Notes: generated by a model from the sequence alone, not told the origin. A stretch of 64,000 bases of DNA from Dyadobacter chenhuakuii (GCF_023821985.2 NZ_CP098805.1:2604001-2668000); one strand, 5' to 3'; shown: positions 18,185 through 27,666, counted from the first letter of the stretch. Numbers and translations are program-made.

Positions 18185-19138
18185 ATGAGAACATACCTGG
18201 ATTTCGAAAAACCTATGGCCGAGCTCGAACGCAAGCTCGAAGAAATGAAAACACTGGCGCAGAACAATAATGTGGATTTTTCCGGCGCCATTTCCTTATT
18301 GGAAAACAATATAACAGATCTTCGAAAGGAAATTTTTGAGAACCTTACACGCTGGCAGCGTGTGCAGCTCTCGCGCCATCCGGACCGTCCATATACGCTC
18401 GATTACATTGAGCTGATCTGCGACGAGTTCATCGAATTGCATGGTGACCGCCAGGTTCGGGATGATCCGGCTATTATTGGCGGGCTTGCCAATGTAGGCG
18501 GACAGTCTTTCATGCTCATAGGACAACAAAAAGGCCGGAATACAAAACAAAGGCAGCACCGGAACTTTGGTATGCCTAATCCCGAAGGCTATCGCAAGGC
18601 ATTACGCCTGATGAAACTGGCTGAAAAATTCAACAAACCTATTATTACCCTTATCGACACTCCGGGCGCATTTCCAGGTATGGAGGCTGAGGAACGCGGT
18701 CAGGGCGAGGCCATTGCGCGCAACCTGAAAGAAATGTTCATGCTGAAAGTGCCGGTAATATGCATCGTGATTGGTGAAGGCGCTTCGGGCGGTGCGCTGG
18801 GAATTGCCATAGGCGACCGTGTTTTAATGTTGGAAAATACTTGGTACTCAGTGATTTCCCCTGAAAACTGTTCAGCAATCCTTTGGAGAAGCTGGGATTT
18901 CAAAGAACAGGCTGCCGAAGCGATGAAAATCACGGCTAAGGATATGAAAAAGAACGGGTTGATCGACGGCATTATTCCCGAACCATTGGGCGGAGCACAT
19001 TTAGATCACCACTGGATGGCCGAGAAATTGAAAATGGTTATCCTGGAAAACATTAACGAACTCGCTGCGATTGAGCACCAGGACAGGATTGACCAACGCA
19101 TTGAGAAATTCTGTGCAATGGGTGTAGTTGTTGAATAA
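18185..19138 (+). CDS. accA: Acetyl-CoA carboxylase carboxyltransferase subunit alpha
   Basis: This 317-residue protein is the alpha half of the carboxyltransferase that moves the carboxyl group from biotin to acetyl-CoA to give malonyl-CoA, the first step of fatty acid synthesis. It starts with the helical [17 protein letters not shown] segment. It then shows [56 protein letters not shown] and [15 protein letters not shown], all AccA signatures. The length is normal. The beta subunit gene accD is not in the window. A HAD hydrolase gene follows after 8 bases. Confidence 0.97.
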   Translation: MRTYLDFEKPMAELERKLEEMKTLAQNNNVDFSGAISLLENNITDLRKEIFENLTRWQRVQLSRHPDRPYTLDYIELICDEFIELHGDRQVRDDPAIIGGLANVGGQSFMLIGQQKGRNTKQRQHRNFGMPNPEGYRKALRLMKLAEKFNKPIITLIDTPGAFPGMEAEERGQGEAIARNLKEMFMLKVPVICIVIGEGASGGALGIAIGDRVLMLENTWYSVISPENCSAILWRSWDFKEQAAEAMKITAKDMKKNGLIDGIIPEPLGGAHLDHHWMAEKLKMVILENINELAAIEHQDRIDQRIEKFCAMGVVVE

Positions 19139-19146
19139 CCGGAACA

Positions 19147-19782
19147 ATGAAGAATAGCAAGATAAAGAATATCATTTTTGACCTGGGCGACGTAATTCTG
19201 AACATTGACGTGCCCGTTGCGTCAAAATCATTTGCAGAACTAAGCGGCAGGGAACAAGCTGAAATCCTTGAACTATTCAGCAAAAATGCGCTTTTCCGGC
19301 AGTTTGAAACGGGCGAACTGGACGAAGCGGGTTTTCGCAATTATGTGCGGAAAATCCTGGAATTCTCCGATCTCTCCGACGAAGCCATTGATACAGCCTG
19401 GAACAGTCTCCTGCTGGATCTTCCTCCGGAGCGCGTGGAACTGCTTCAAAACCTATCAAAAAATTACCGGCTTTTCCTGCTGAGCAACACAAGCTCGATC
19501 CACATTACACAGGTTAACAAAATTCTGGAAGCATCAACCGGCGTTAAAAAGCTGGATGATCTTTTCGAAACTGTTTTCCTATCCTATGAAATGGGGTTAA
19601 TGAAGCCAGACCCGCGGATTTATCAAAAAGTGTTGGAACAGGCAGGTCTTAAAGCAGAGGAGACCCTTTTCCTGGACGATAACCGCGACAACATTGAGGC
19701 CGCTTCGTTATTAGGAATTGACACCATTCACGTCCAGAAACCAGTAACCATTTTGGAATATCTTAAAGACTATGCAGTCTAA
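19147..19782 (+). CDS. HAD-superfamily hydrolase (subfamily IA)
   Basis: This 211-residue protein has the HAD core motifs: I, IIFDLGDVI with the nucleophile Asp12; II, LLSNTSSIH; III, MKPDPRIYQKVL with the Lys; and IV, LFLDDNRDNIEAA. The segment between motif I and II forms a helical cap, as in subfamily IA epoxide hydrolase-like, haloacid dehalogenase-like and YihX-like phosphatases. It is cytoplasmic. It lies 8 bases after accA and overlaps the next gene by 11 bases, so it is in an operon with both. The usual second motif-I Asp (DxD) is a Gly-Asp (DLGD), as is common in this subgroup. The substrate is unknown. Confidence 0.85.
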   Translation: MKNSKIKNIIFDLGDVILNIDVPVASKSFAELSGREQAEILELFSKNALFRQFETGELDEAGFRNYVRKILEFSDLSDEAIDTAWNSLLLDLPPERVELLQNLSKNYRLFLLSNTSSIHITQVNKILEASTGVKKLDDLFETVFLSYEMGLMKPDPRIYQKVLEQAGLKAEETLFLDDNRDNIEAASLLGIDTIHVQKPVTILEYLKDYAV

Positions 19783-20974
19783 CACACGCACTTACATCAT
19801 TCAGGCCGTTCTTTTCATTCTGACGATCATTACCACCACAATGGCTGGCGCTGAATGGATTTACGGCAACATTTTTGCTTTCGTATACGACTTTGCCTAC
19901 TTCCTGATGGGCAGCGGGGCTGAAAAGCCGGTCACCGATGAAACCGTTAAATTTCTCGGGTGGGCTGAATTTAAGCAGGGCTTCCAATTTTCAATCCCTT
20001 TTCTGGCGATCCTGACCATTCATGAGTTCGGCCATTATTTTGTTGCCAAAATGCATCGCGTAAAGGTTACGCTCCCCTATTACATTCCGCTTTGGTTTGG
20101 TATTTCAAACAGTATCGGAACCATGGGCGCATTTATTCGCATTAAATCCGTTGTCCGTTCGCGCTTAAAGTTCTTCGATATCGGCATAGCTGGTCCGCTG
20201 GCCGGTTTCATTGCTGCTTTGGTGGTTCTCTGGTATGGCTTTACCCATTTGCCACCGCCGGAATACATTTTTTCCATACATCCTGAATACGCGCGGTTTG
20301 GTTTGAGTTACCCGCAATTTGCTTATGAAAATGCCTCAGGTAACATTGCATTGGGCGATAACATTCTATTCTGGATGTTTAAAACCTACATTGCAGATCC
20401 GGCGCGCTTGCCGCATGCCTACGAAATGATCCATTATCCGTACATTTTCGCAGGATATCTTGCTCTTTTCTTTACATCCCTCAATCTTATTCCAATTGGT
20501 CAGCTGGATGGCGGGCACATTCTTTACGGCTTAATCGGCAAGAAAAAATTTGATATCGTTGCGCCGATCCTTTTCGGATTGTTCGCTTTTTATGCTGGTT
20601 TGGGTCTTTTTACGGCAGAGTCGTTTGCAACAGGAAGCAATGCTGTTTTCTACGAGCGTTTCTTCTATCTGGCCATCTACATTTATTTCCTATATATCTG
20701 TTTCAAAAGGGCCAGCGATAGTCCCATGACGGGCTTAATGCTAAGTTTGATTGTGGTAGTAGGGCAATTCGCCGTATCCTACATTCGGCCCGACTGGCAA
20801 GGTTCTACCGGTTTCTTGCCATTCATTTTCATCCTGGGCCGTTTCCTCGGCATCCGCCACCCCGACACCGACGAAAACGAACCCCTCGACGCCCCACGTA
20901 TCATCCTGGGCATCTGCGCATTAATCATCTTCATCATCTCATTCAGCCCGACTCCGTTTATTTTGATTGAGTAA
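19772..20974 (+). CDS. Site-2 protease family (M50) membrane metalloprotease
   Basis: This 400-residue protein has about eight hydrophobic segments. The zinc motif is TIHEFGHYFVAKM with His84, Glu85 and His88, and the distal Asp lies in LIPIGQLDGGHILYGL. Site-2 proteases cut membrane-embedded segments, often of anti-sigma factors or signalling proteins. This long form without PDZ domain is common in Bacteroidota. It overlaps the upstream HAD gene by 11 bases. No anti-sigma gene is near; the only one in the window is about 30 kb away at 51059. The target is unknown. Confidence 0.88.
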   Translation: MQSNTRTYIIQAVLFILTIITTTMAGAEWIYGNIFAFVYDFAYFLMGSGAEKPVTDETVKFLGWAEFKQGFQFSIPFLAILTIHEFGHYFVAKMHRVKVTLPYYIPLWFGISNSIGTMGAFIRIKSVVRSRLKFFDIGIAGPLAGFIAALVVLWYGFTHLPPPEYIFSIHPEYARFGLSYPQFAYENASGNIALGDNILFWMFKTYIADPARLPHAYEMIHYPYIFAGYLALFFTSLNLIPIGQLDGGHILYGLIGKKKFDIVAPILFGLFAFYAGLGLFTAESFATGSNAVFYERFFYLAIYIYFLYICFKRASDSPMTGLMLSLIVVVGQFAVSYIRPDWQGSTGFLPFIFILGRFLGIRHPDTDENEPLDAPRIILGICALIIFIISFSPTPFILIE

Positions 20975-20988
20975 TAAAGCGTTGGATC

Positions 20989-21312
20989 AGGGGAATCCCA
21001 ACGAATGAAACATTGTGCAGTTCGTCACATCCCTCGGGGATTTGTGAAATGCCCACGAATAACATATAGCTACCAACATTGCATCGCTCCGCGATTTGGG
21101 CGGTTGCGCAATCCCGGAGGGATGAAATATCGGTAGCAACAACGATTGCGAACCGGAGGAAATCCCACGAGGGATGAAACATTGTGCAGTCCGTCACATC
21201 CCTCCGGGATTTGTAAATACTCACGAATAATATATTGCTACCAACATTGCATCGCTCCGCGATTTTGGGCGGTTGTGCAATCCCGGAGGGATGAAGTATC
21301 GGTAGCAAAACG
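20989..21312. repeat. Two copies of a roughly 140-bp palindrome-rich intergenic repeat
   Basis: Copy 1 at 21005-21144 and copy 2 at 21174-21312 are close to identical and spaced 169 bp apart. The similarity reaches further upstream in a weaker form, from about 20989. Each copy contains ATCCCTCCGGGAT-type sequence near its start and the reverse complement ATCCCGGAGGGAT near its end, plus an ATCGCTCCGCGAT inverted repeat in the middle. Each can thus fold into a long cruciform or hairpin. Open frames across it on both strands are by-products of the repeat. It resembles the extragenic repetitive elements scattered in Cytophagales genomes, but that comparison is from memory. Confidence 0.8.
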
Positions 21313-21361
21313 AGGGACAATGCGCTTTCAAATGAAGGATCAAAATTGCAACTTCACACAT

Positions 21362-22399
21362 ATGAAATCAGTAAACATTAACCCAACCCCTATATTCTCC
21401 CGAAGGCAATTCGTTGCTGCTTGCGCCGGCGTGCCGTTTTTGGGGAAATTTACTTTTGATGAACCATTTACATATAGCGTTGCCGGAAAAATCAATGTTG
21501 CTGATCTTGGCCACACGCTTATTCATGAGCATGTTCTGGTCGATTTTATCGGGGCGGACAAGGTTACACCGGATCGATGGGATCATGACGAGGTCATCAA
21601 CAAAGTCCTTCCCTATCTGCTTGAAATTAAGGAAAGGGGCATCAAGAGTCTGGTTGAATGTACGCCTGCTTACCTTGGACGGGACGTATTATTGCTGCAA
21701 AAATTATCTAAAAAATCTGGATTGAATGTCTTGACGAACACGGGTTACTATGGTGCTTCGGACAATAAATACTTACCCCGATTTGCTTTCACAGAAACCG
21801 CGGAACAACTTTCAAAGCGCTGGATTAACGAATTCCGGAACGGCATTGACGGTACGAACATTAAGCCGGGATTTATTAAAACCAGCGTTAATGCCGGCCA
21901 GCTTTCTGAACTTCACCAGAAACTGATCCGTGCAGCCGCACTTACTCATCTACAAACGGGATTAACGATCTGTTCTCATACGGGGCCAGCTCTCCCAGCT
22001 GCTCAGGAAATTGAAATATTGCAAAAAAATGGGGTTAGTCCGTCAGCTTTCGTCTGGGTTCACGCCAGCGGAAGCAATGAGGATTTTGAAAAAATTGCGA
22101 AAAGTGGTTGCTGGGTTAGTCTGGATGGCGTGAATGAAGATAATGTTGAGAAGATAGCTACGCTGATTTTATTTCTGAAAGCAAAGGGCTTTATAAAACA
22201 AATCCTCCTGTCACACGACGCGGGCTGGTATAAACCGGGCGAGCCAAATGGTGGAACATTCAGAGGTTATACCACCATTTCAGACAAGCTTTTACCTCTG
22301 TTGAAACAGAAAGGATTCAGCGAGTTCGATACAAAGCAGGTTATGCTCACTAATCCAGCCAATGCATTTACGATCCGTATCCGGAAGTCAAATGCATAA
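21362..22399 (+). CDS. Phosphotriesterase-like amidohydrolase with Tat signal
   Basis: This 345-residue protein belongs to the phosphotriesterase/lactonase branch of the amidohydrolase superfamily. The HxH metal motif is HTLIHEHVLVDF (His55, His57). Later come GFIKTSV, ICSHTGPA and LLSHDAGWY, which supply the other His and Asp ligands. The start at 21362 is chosen because the N-terminus then reads IFSRRQFVAACAGVPFLG, a twin-arginine signal, while the upstream frame runs through the repeat at 21174-21312. Export of a folded, metal-loaded enzyme to the periplasm fits the Tat route. Known relatives are lactonases, sulfonate or phosphate esterases. The natural substrate is unknown. Confidence 0.82.
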   Translation: MKSVNINPTPIFSRRQFVAACAGVPFLGKFTFDEPFTYSVAGKINVADLGHTLIHEHVLVDFIGADKVTPDRWDHDEVINKVLPYLLEIKERGIKSLVECTPAYLGRDVLLLQKLSKKSGLNVLTNTGYYGASDNKYLPRFAFTETAEQLSKRWINEFRNGIDGTNIKPGFIKTSVNAGQLSELHQKLIRAAALTHLQTGLTICSHTGPALPAAQEIEILQKNGVSPSAFVWVHASGSNEDFEKIAKSGCWVSLDGVNEDNVEKIATLILFLKAKGFIKQILLSHDAGWYKPGEPNGGTFRGYTTISDKLLPLLKQKGFSEFDTKQVMLTNPANAFTIRIRKSNA

Positions 22400-22421
22400 G
22401 CAGCATATTTCAACGGATTTC

Positions 22422-23717
22422 TCAGCCTTCAAATTCGATTCGAAAAGCCGTCCAGCCGTCTGCATTGGTATGTAATGAGAATGTGAATCCGTGGTTGATG
22501 AGGATTTCTCTGGCTAATGTGAGCCCTATGCCCTGGCCGTCGTGCTTGGTGCTGAAAAATGGGTTGAAAAGCTGGGCTCCTACTTCTGCTTCGATGGGGC
22601 TGCCGTTGTTTTTAATGGTCAGATTATTTTCGGAAACCTCGATTCGGATCTCATTGCCAGGTTTGCACGCCTCAATCGCATTTTTCAGAACATTGACAAG
22701 CACGTGCTCCATCTGGCCCACGTCGATTTTTTTAAAGATAACATTTGCCGGCAGTGATGTGTGAATTGAGACACCCCGGTGTGCGGCTGCCGGCTCCATG
22801 AAAATAGCTACGTCTTTGACAAATTTATTCAAATCCGTAGGAACCGGCGCGGGTGCTGGCAGCCGAACGACGTCTGCAAAGTTTCGCATGAATTTCGTTA
22901 GCCTCCGGTTGCGTTCAGAAGCAATGGTTAGCGCTTCTCGCAGTTCAATGTAAGAATCATCTGAAAGAATATTTGTGGTTGTCTGCAAAATGGAATCCGT
23001 GGCGCCTAATGTGTTGTTCACCTCGTGCGCCATCATGCGGATCACTTTGCCATATGCATTCTTTTCCGATTCAAGTATCTCATTAGTAAGCTCTTCGATC
23101 ATCAGAAACGAGCGACGGAAGCCTTGATCCATGAAATGCGAGCGCTGAACTTTGAATGTTACCACACCATTAGTTTTCACAATTTTCGATTCCCCGTCCT
23201 GAATATGAGCCAGTTCAACCAGCAACGGGTGATTGGTTTCCTCCAATAACAGCCCTTTCAAACCTTCCGCTTCGTTTTTGAAATATTCATTTGCTTTGAC
23301 ATTGAACGAATCGATTTTTTCATCAAAATCGAGGATAATGATGGAAATAGGCGATGCGGCGATCAGTTTTTCGAGGAAAAAATGTTGCTCATGCAAGCGC
23401 GTCCGCTCCTCACGGAGCTGGTCGATCATAAGGTTATAAACTTCGATCAATGTATCCACTTCTCCTTTGCCGGTCGGGACGAATTTGATGGAAAAATCTT
23501 TGTCCTTAATGGCCTCAATTCCCGATTTCACAAATTGGATAGGTTGCATAAAATTCTGATAAATCTGAATGGAAACGATGGCAGAAAGCAACAGAAACAC
23601 CTCAAAACCAATGAAAAGCAATTTGTCCTGATAGAGAATTTTGTAAACCAGGAAAACCAGGACAGTGTGCAATACCAATATGTAAAGAATGTATTTGGCC
23701 TTCGTTGATAATCTCAT
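22422..23717 (-). CDS. Sensor histidine kinase, NtrB-like partner of the sigma-54 activator
   Basis: This 431-residue kinase has two closely spaced membrane segments (about 9-26 and 33-52) with almost no loop between them. It thus lacks a periplasmic sensor domain. A HAMP-like region (53-105), a PAS-like region (108-210), the H-box MMAHEVNNTLGATD with His231, and a HATPase domain with NAIEACKPG, FNPFFSTKHDGQGIGLTLA follow. The gene overlaps the upstream sigma-54 activator by 4 bases (ATGA), so the two form a two-component pair. It is the last gene of a minus-strand operon with an ABC efflux system. It probably reads membrane or internal signals. Confidence 0.9.
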   Translation of the reverse strand: MRLSTKAKYILYILVLHTVLVFLVYKILYQDKLLFIGFEVFLLLSAIVSIQIYQNFMQPIQFVKSGIEAIKDKDFSIKFVPTGKGEVDTLIEVYNLMIDQLREERTRLHEQHFFLEKLIAASPISIIILDFDEKIDSFNVKANEYFKNEAEGLKGLLLEETNHPLLVELAHIQDGESKIVKTNGVVTFKVQRSHFMDQGFRRSFLMIEELTNEILESEKNAYGKVIRMMAHEVNNTLGATDSILQTTTNILSDDSYIELREALTIASERNRRLTKFMRNFADVVRLPAPAPVPTDLNKFVKDVAIFMEPAAAHRGVSIHTSLPANVIFKKIDVGQMEHVLVNVLKNAIEACKPGNEIRIEVSENNLTIKNNGSPIEAEVGAQLFNPFFSTKHDGQGIGLTLAREILINHGFTFSLHTNADGWTAFRIEFEG

Positions 23718-25087
23718 ACGTCCTCGGATTCGTAGGAAATACCATATTTTTCCAATCTGCGATAGAGCGCAAACCGTGTGATTCCGAGCGATCTGGCCAC
23801 TTTGCTCACTTTATTCTGGTGAAATTGCATGGCCTTGGTGATCATTTGATATTCCATTTCTTCCAACGTGATCGCGCCTACTTCTGGAAGGTTTTTCTGG
23901 GCAGACGGCTGTGTGCCGCCACTCAGATTACGCTGTAAATCTGCTATATCCAATGTATCCGAGCCGGAAAGCAACACCGTGCGTTCGACCAGGTTTTTCA
24001 ACTGACGGATATTTCCCTGCAACTGCAATGTGCGGAGCCATTTCATTGCTGCCGGGCTTAGGCGCAGGTTGGGGCGTTGATAAATGGTTTTCAGGTTGTT
24101 AACAAAGAATTCAGACAGCAACGGAATGTCGTCCGGCCTTTCCCTAAGCGCTGGCAGCTTAACGGTGATCAGGTTAATGCGGTAATAAAGGTCTTCCCGG
24201 AATGTTCCTTGCGCGACCATTTCCTCCAAATTCCGGTTTGTAGCACAGATCACACGCACGTCCACCGTCCTGCTTTTACTGCTTCCCAGCGGCTCAAAAG
24301 TTCTTTCCTGCAACACACGCAGCAATTTTACCTGACTTGACAAATCCAGTTCCCCGATCTCATCCAAAAAGATCGATCCCTTATGCGCCAGTTCAAACCG
24401 GCCCAGGCGATCCGTTTTGGCATCCGTAAAAGCGCCACGAACGTGACCGAAAAGCTCGCTTTCAAACAATGTTGAAGAAATCCCGCCCAGATTCACCTTC
24501 ACAAAGGGACGTGATTTTCGCTTGCTATTCATGTGAATTGCCTCGGCAATCAGTTCCTTTCCCGTGCCGCTTTCGCCCGTGATAAGCACCGCCGCATCTG
24601 TGGAAGCAACGCGGCCAACGGTTTCAAGAATATCAAGCAGTGTGGGATCCTGGCCTACAATGTTCTCGAAATGATACTGTTGTTCCAGTTTCTTTCTACT
24701 GCCTGAAAGTGGCAATGTTTGTGACAAATTCAGAATGGTCCGCACCGATTGCAGCACATGATCATTCTGCCAGGGCTTGGTAATGAAATCAATCGCACCT
24801 TCCTTCATTCCCCTCACAGCCAGATCAATAGTCCCCCATCCCGTAATCAAAATCACAGGAATGGCAGGGTAGCGCTTCTTAATTTGCTGCAAAAGCTGCA
24901 TGCCCTCCTTCCCCGAAGTTTCAATCGAAAAGTTCAGGTCCAGCAGGATCAGCTCCGGCGTAACCGTCTTCAAAATATCGAAAGTCTCATCCGGCGACCC
25001 CACACCTCTAACCTCAAACCCCTCCTTTTTAAGCAGCAGGATCAAAGAAGTCCGTATCGCAAGATCATCATCGACAATTAGGAGCAT
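23714..25087 (-). CDS. Sigma-54-dependent response regulator (NtrC family)
   Basis: This 457-residue activator has a receiver domain (1-120) with Asp6-Asp8 in LLIVDDD, phosphoacceptor Asp50 and Lys104. An AAA+ domain follows with Walker A GESGTGKE (171-178) and the sigma-54 contact loop GAFTDA (218-223). The C-terminal Fis-type helix-turn-helix reads KVSKVARSLGITRFALYRRLEK. GAFTDA replaces the common GAFTGA; this variant occurs in Bacteroidota activators. The receiver has an insertion after Asp50. It overlaps the kinase gene by 4 bases. The natural target is likely the operon itself, given the promoter candidate at 31081. Confidence 0.93.
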   Translation of the reverse strand: MLLIVDDDLAIRTSLILLLKKEGFEVRGVGSPDETFDILKTVTPELILLDLNFSIETSGKEGMQLLQQIKKRYPAIPVILITGWGTIDLAVRGMKEGAIDFITKPWQNDHVLQSVRTILNLSQTLPLSGSRKKLEQQYHFENIVGQDPTLLDILETVGRVASTDAAVLITGESGTGKELIAEAIHMNSKRKSRPFVKVNLGGISSTLFESELFGHVRGAFTDAKTDRLGRFELAHKGSIFLDEIGELDLSSQVKLLRVLQERTFEPLGSSKSRTVDVRVICATNRNLEEMVAQGTFREDLYYRINLITVKLPALRERPDDIPLLSEFFVNNLKTIYQRPNLRLSPAAMKWLRTLQLQGNIRQLKNLVERTVLLSGSDTLDIADLQRNLSGGTQPSAQKNLPEVGAITLEEMEYQMITKAMQFHQNKVSKVARSLGITRFALYRRLEKYGISYESEDV

Positions 25088-25151
25088 ATCACAATTTTAC
25101 TTCGCAATCACTTTTCAACATTCAAACATTCAATCATTCCCATCTAAACCC

Positions 25152-26318
25152 TCACTCCTCATGCAACGCTATCGCAGGGTGGATCCGGGAGGCTTGCTTG
25201 CTGGGGAGCCAGGCGCAGAGGGTAACGATGATGTAAATTACGGCAATGGAGACGAAAATTGAAGTGATATAAATTTCACTGTCCAGATCAAACACATTCA
25301 TCAGCGGGAACTGCACAGCGAAAAGTAACCCGATAATAAGACTGAAAGTCGCGATCACCCATATTTCTCCCAAAAACTGAATGGCCACTTTCCCCTCCGT
25401 GGCACCCATCGCCCTGCGAAGTCCGATCTCATTTTTCCTGCGTGAAATGTTAAGATTAAGTATCCCAAAAAGTCCCAGCGCTACATTAGTAAGCAAGAAT
25501 GCGCTGATAATCAGAAAAATAAGCACTGGAACAAGCGTAAGGTTATGACGGTTTAGACGTGATTCTTTTAAATAACTCACTTCAATTCCCCAACCAGGCA
25601 GCATCATCGCAATGTCCTTCACAAGCTTGGCTTCAAAGTTTGCGTCCGTGCCGCGTTTGGTTTTAATCAATACATTGGAATTCCATACATCATCTTTGGC
25701 AAGCATTTCAAAAACGCCCGGATTGTCAGACATAAATTCGCCTTTGGCTTTGAATTTATCGATAACGCCGACCACTTTATAGGAGCTCTTATCGTCGATT
25801 TTGATCACCTTATTCAACGATGTTTCATTTAGAAAGAGCTTGTCTTCCAGCTTTTTATTAATCACAATCGGAATAAATTTCGCTACACGATCACCTTCCC
25901 GATACCAACGTCCTTTCAACAGTGGCAAATCGAGCGTTTTATTGAAGTCAGGGTCTGTATAGTAAAAATCCGCGCCGACCGTTACTTTATTATAAGTCAT
26001 GGCACCACTAACCTGATTGGCTGAAAACGGCGTATTACTGCTCATTCTTGTAGCCGTTTCCACCTCTTTATAAGACCTGATCCGCTGCATAACGCTGGTA
26101 AGTTTGCGGGCGACTTCCACTGTATCCTGATTTTTGGCCAAGTCCACATTCCAGACCTGTTCATAGTTAAAACCAATGGGTTGCAAATAATTTCTGACAT
26201 TAAAAACAATCAGCGAAAGCACTCCGAAAAGCACCAGAAAAGACGCCAGAATTTCGATAATAAGCAGGGAATGCGTGCCCTTTTTATTCCATATGAGCTT
26301 GAAAAGATGTTGAAGCAT
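25152..26318 (-). CDS. ABC transporter permease, FtsX/MacB type (second of two)
   Basis: This 388-residue protein has an N-terminal membrane segment (about 17-42) and a large extracytoplasmic domain. Three C-terminal membrane segments follow, the layout of FtsX/MacB-type permeases. The cytoplasmic coupling motif NISRRKNEIGLRRAMGATEGKVAIQFL lies in the C-terminal half (read as two parts). It follows the other permease by 17 bases and precedes the regulator gene by 64 bases. Such permeases work by mechanotransmission with an ATPase, an adaptor and TolC. It probably pairs with the permease at 26336 as a heterodimer. Confidence 0.88.
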   Translation of the reverse strand: MLQHLFKLIWNKKGTHSLLIIEILASFLVLFGVLSLIVFNVRNYLQPIGFNYEQVWNVDLAKNQDTVEVARKLTSVMQRIRSYKEVETATRMSSNTPFSANQVSGAMTYNKVTVGADFYYTDPDFNKTLDLPLLKGRWYREGDRVAKFIPIVINKKLEDKLFLNETSLNKVIKIDDKSSYKVVGVIDKFKAKGEFMSDNPGVFEMLAKDDVWNSNVLIKTKRGTDANFEAKLVKDIAMMLPGWGIEVSYLKESRLNRHNLTLVPVLIFLIISAFLLTNVALGLFGILNLNISRRKNEIGLRRAMGATEGKVAIQFLGEIWVIATFSLIIGLLFAVQFPLMNVFDLDSEIYITSIFVSIAVIYIIVTLCAWLPSKQASRIHPAIALHEE

Positions 26319-26335
26319 AATAGTCGATTTTAATG

Positions 26336-27580
26336 TTAAACTTTCAGCGCGTCTACGATTTTTAATCTTGACATCCTGAATGCGGGTAAAACGCCCGAAA
26401 GGAGTCCGAAAAACAGGCAGACAGCCAGGCTGATCACAAATACAGGCACATTGATCGTCAGGTCTGCGTAGGCGATCCAGCCGCTTGAATTAATGAAGTA
26501 AATGATCAGGTAAGAGAGCGCCAGCGCAAATGCACCGCCAATGAATGTGATGAAAATATTTTCAATGATAAACTGCCAGAGCAATGCCGCCGAAGGAGCA
26601 CCAAATGCTTTTCTTACACCAATTTCAGAAGCCCTTTCCAAAATCCGGCTGACATTGACATTGACCAGATTAATGGCTGGCAAGCCCATAAACATTAAAA
26701 CCACAAAACTCACCACCGTGTAAAACATGAACCGCTGCGTGCTGCTCCGGGCAAAAGTGTTGACAAAATGATCGAAATATTTGTCCGCTTTTACTTGCAA
26801 AACCGTCAGGTTTTTGTCGGTATGGATCTCCGAATACGGGATACGGGAAATATTGCTGTCAAATTCCGACTGGATTACCGGCATATCCGAAGCATCCTTC
26901 GCAGTAGCGATGGCAATGAAACTGCCTCTCAGTCCCTTGTTTTGATAATTGCTCTTGGGGGCCGTATAAGGGAAATAAATGTCCGAATAACTGTAAATAC
27001 GCGTTGGCGGGCTGCCTTTAACCACACCGATCACACGATAATTGATATTCTCGATTTCAATGTTCTGTCCTACGACAGACTTCCCGCCGGTATCAAAATA
27101 CTGGTCGCGCAAAGCATCCGTAATGACCGCCACGTGATCTGAATTTTTGATGTTATTATCATTATAAGGCTTCCCCTCCAGAAACCGAAAACCCATCACC
27201 TCCCAGAACTCAGCATCGGTATACTTGGTATTCAATTTGATCCTTTTCCCATTCACGTATGTATTTGAAAAGTTGAAATTGGACATAATAGCAACCTTAT
27301 CAGCCGATTTCAGCGACTTCACATGCTTGGTCAAAAAATCGAAAGTTGCAGGTCCGGACGACATGGAAGTGCGCGCCGAATCGGTCTGGATAATGGTGGC
27401 AACATATAATGAGCGATCGCGGTTGACTTCCGGGTAATGTGTCCCGAACAAATGGTCCAGGAACGAAGTCAGCACCATTAACACCGTAAGTGTGAGGCTG
27501 ATGCCGAAAAGCGTAATAAATGTATAGAAAGGATGCCGCAGCAGCACTTTCCAGGCGATTTTGATATAGTTTAGAAGCAT
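26336..27580 (-). CDS. ABC transporter permease, FtsX/MacB type (first of two)
   Basis: This 414-residue protein has the same layout as its neighbour: a membrane segment near 20-42, a large periplasmic domain, then three segments. The conserved motif LERASEIGVRKAFGAPSAAL precedes the last two. The start at 27580 (MLLNYIKIAWKVLLRHP) is chosen over an open extension to 27652, because that extension translates a GAATGAGT micro-repeat (FTHSPIHS). Between this start and the ATPase gene lies a long hairpin at 27602-27663. It most likely forms the export channel together with the permease at 25152. Confidence 0.88.
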   Translation of the reverse strand: MLLNYIKIAWKVLLRHPFYTFITLFGISLTLTVLMVLTSFLDHLFGTHYPEVNRDRSLYVATIIQTDSARTSMSSGPATFDFLTKHVKSLKSADKVAIMSNFNFSNTYVNGKRIKLNTKYTDAEFWEVMGFRFLEGKPYNDNNIKNSDHVAVITDALRDQYFDTGGKSVVGQNIEIENINYRVIGVVKGSPPTRIYSYSDIYFPYTAPKSNYQNKGLRGSFIAIATAKDASDMPVIQSEFDSNISRIPYSEIHTDKNLTVLQVKADKYFDHFVNTFARSSTQRFMFYTVVSFVVLMFMGLPAINLVNVNVSRILERASEIGVRKAFGAPSAALLWQFIIENIFITFIGGAFALALSYLIIYFINSSGWIAYADLTINVPVFVISLAVCLFFGLLSGVLPAFRMSRLKIVDALKV

Positions 27581-27601
27581 AATGTTCAATGAGTGAATGG
27601 G

Positions 27602-27663
27602 TGAGTGAGTGAATGAGTGAATGATCGAACCATGAATAAAACATTCACTCATTCACTCATTCA
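27602..27663. repeat. Long hairpin built from a GAATGAGT-type micro-repeat
   Basis: The stem 27607-27623 pairs perfectly with 27642-27658, and pairing continues with one wobble to a total of 22 pairs around an 18-base loop. The arms consist of repeated GAATGAGT/ATTCACTC units. It sits inside the operon between the ABC ATPase stop (27667) and the permease start (27580). It has no T-run, so it is not a classical terminator. It may affect mRNA stability or the ratio of the two products. Confidence 0.8.
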
Positions 27664-27666
27664 AAA

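Noticed and set aside
20958-21320. A 120-codon minus-strand open frame between the protease and the amidohydrolase
   Set aside because: It translates the duplicated palindromic repeat and shows its periodicity; no ribosome site or domain is seen.
24419-24437. GAFTDA instead of GAFTGA in the sigma-54 activator as a defect
   Set aside because: The variant is known in Bacteroidota activators and all other AAA+ motifs are intact.
27581-27652. Extension of the permease gene to 27652
   Set aside because: The added residues are encoded by the micro-repeat hairpin and do not match the family.
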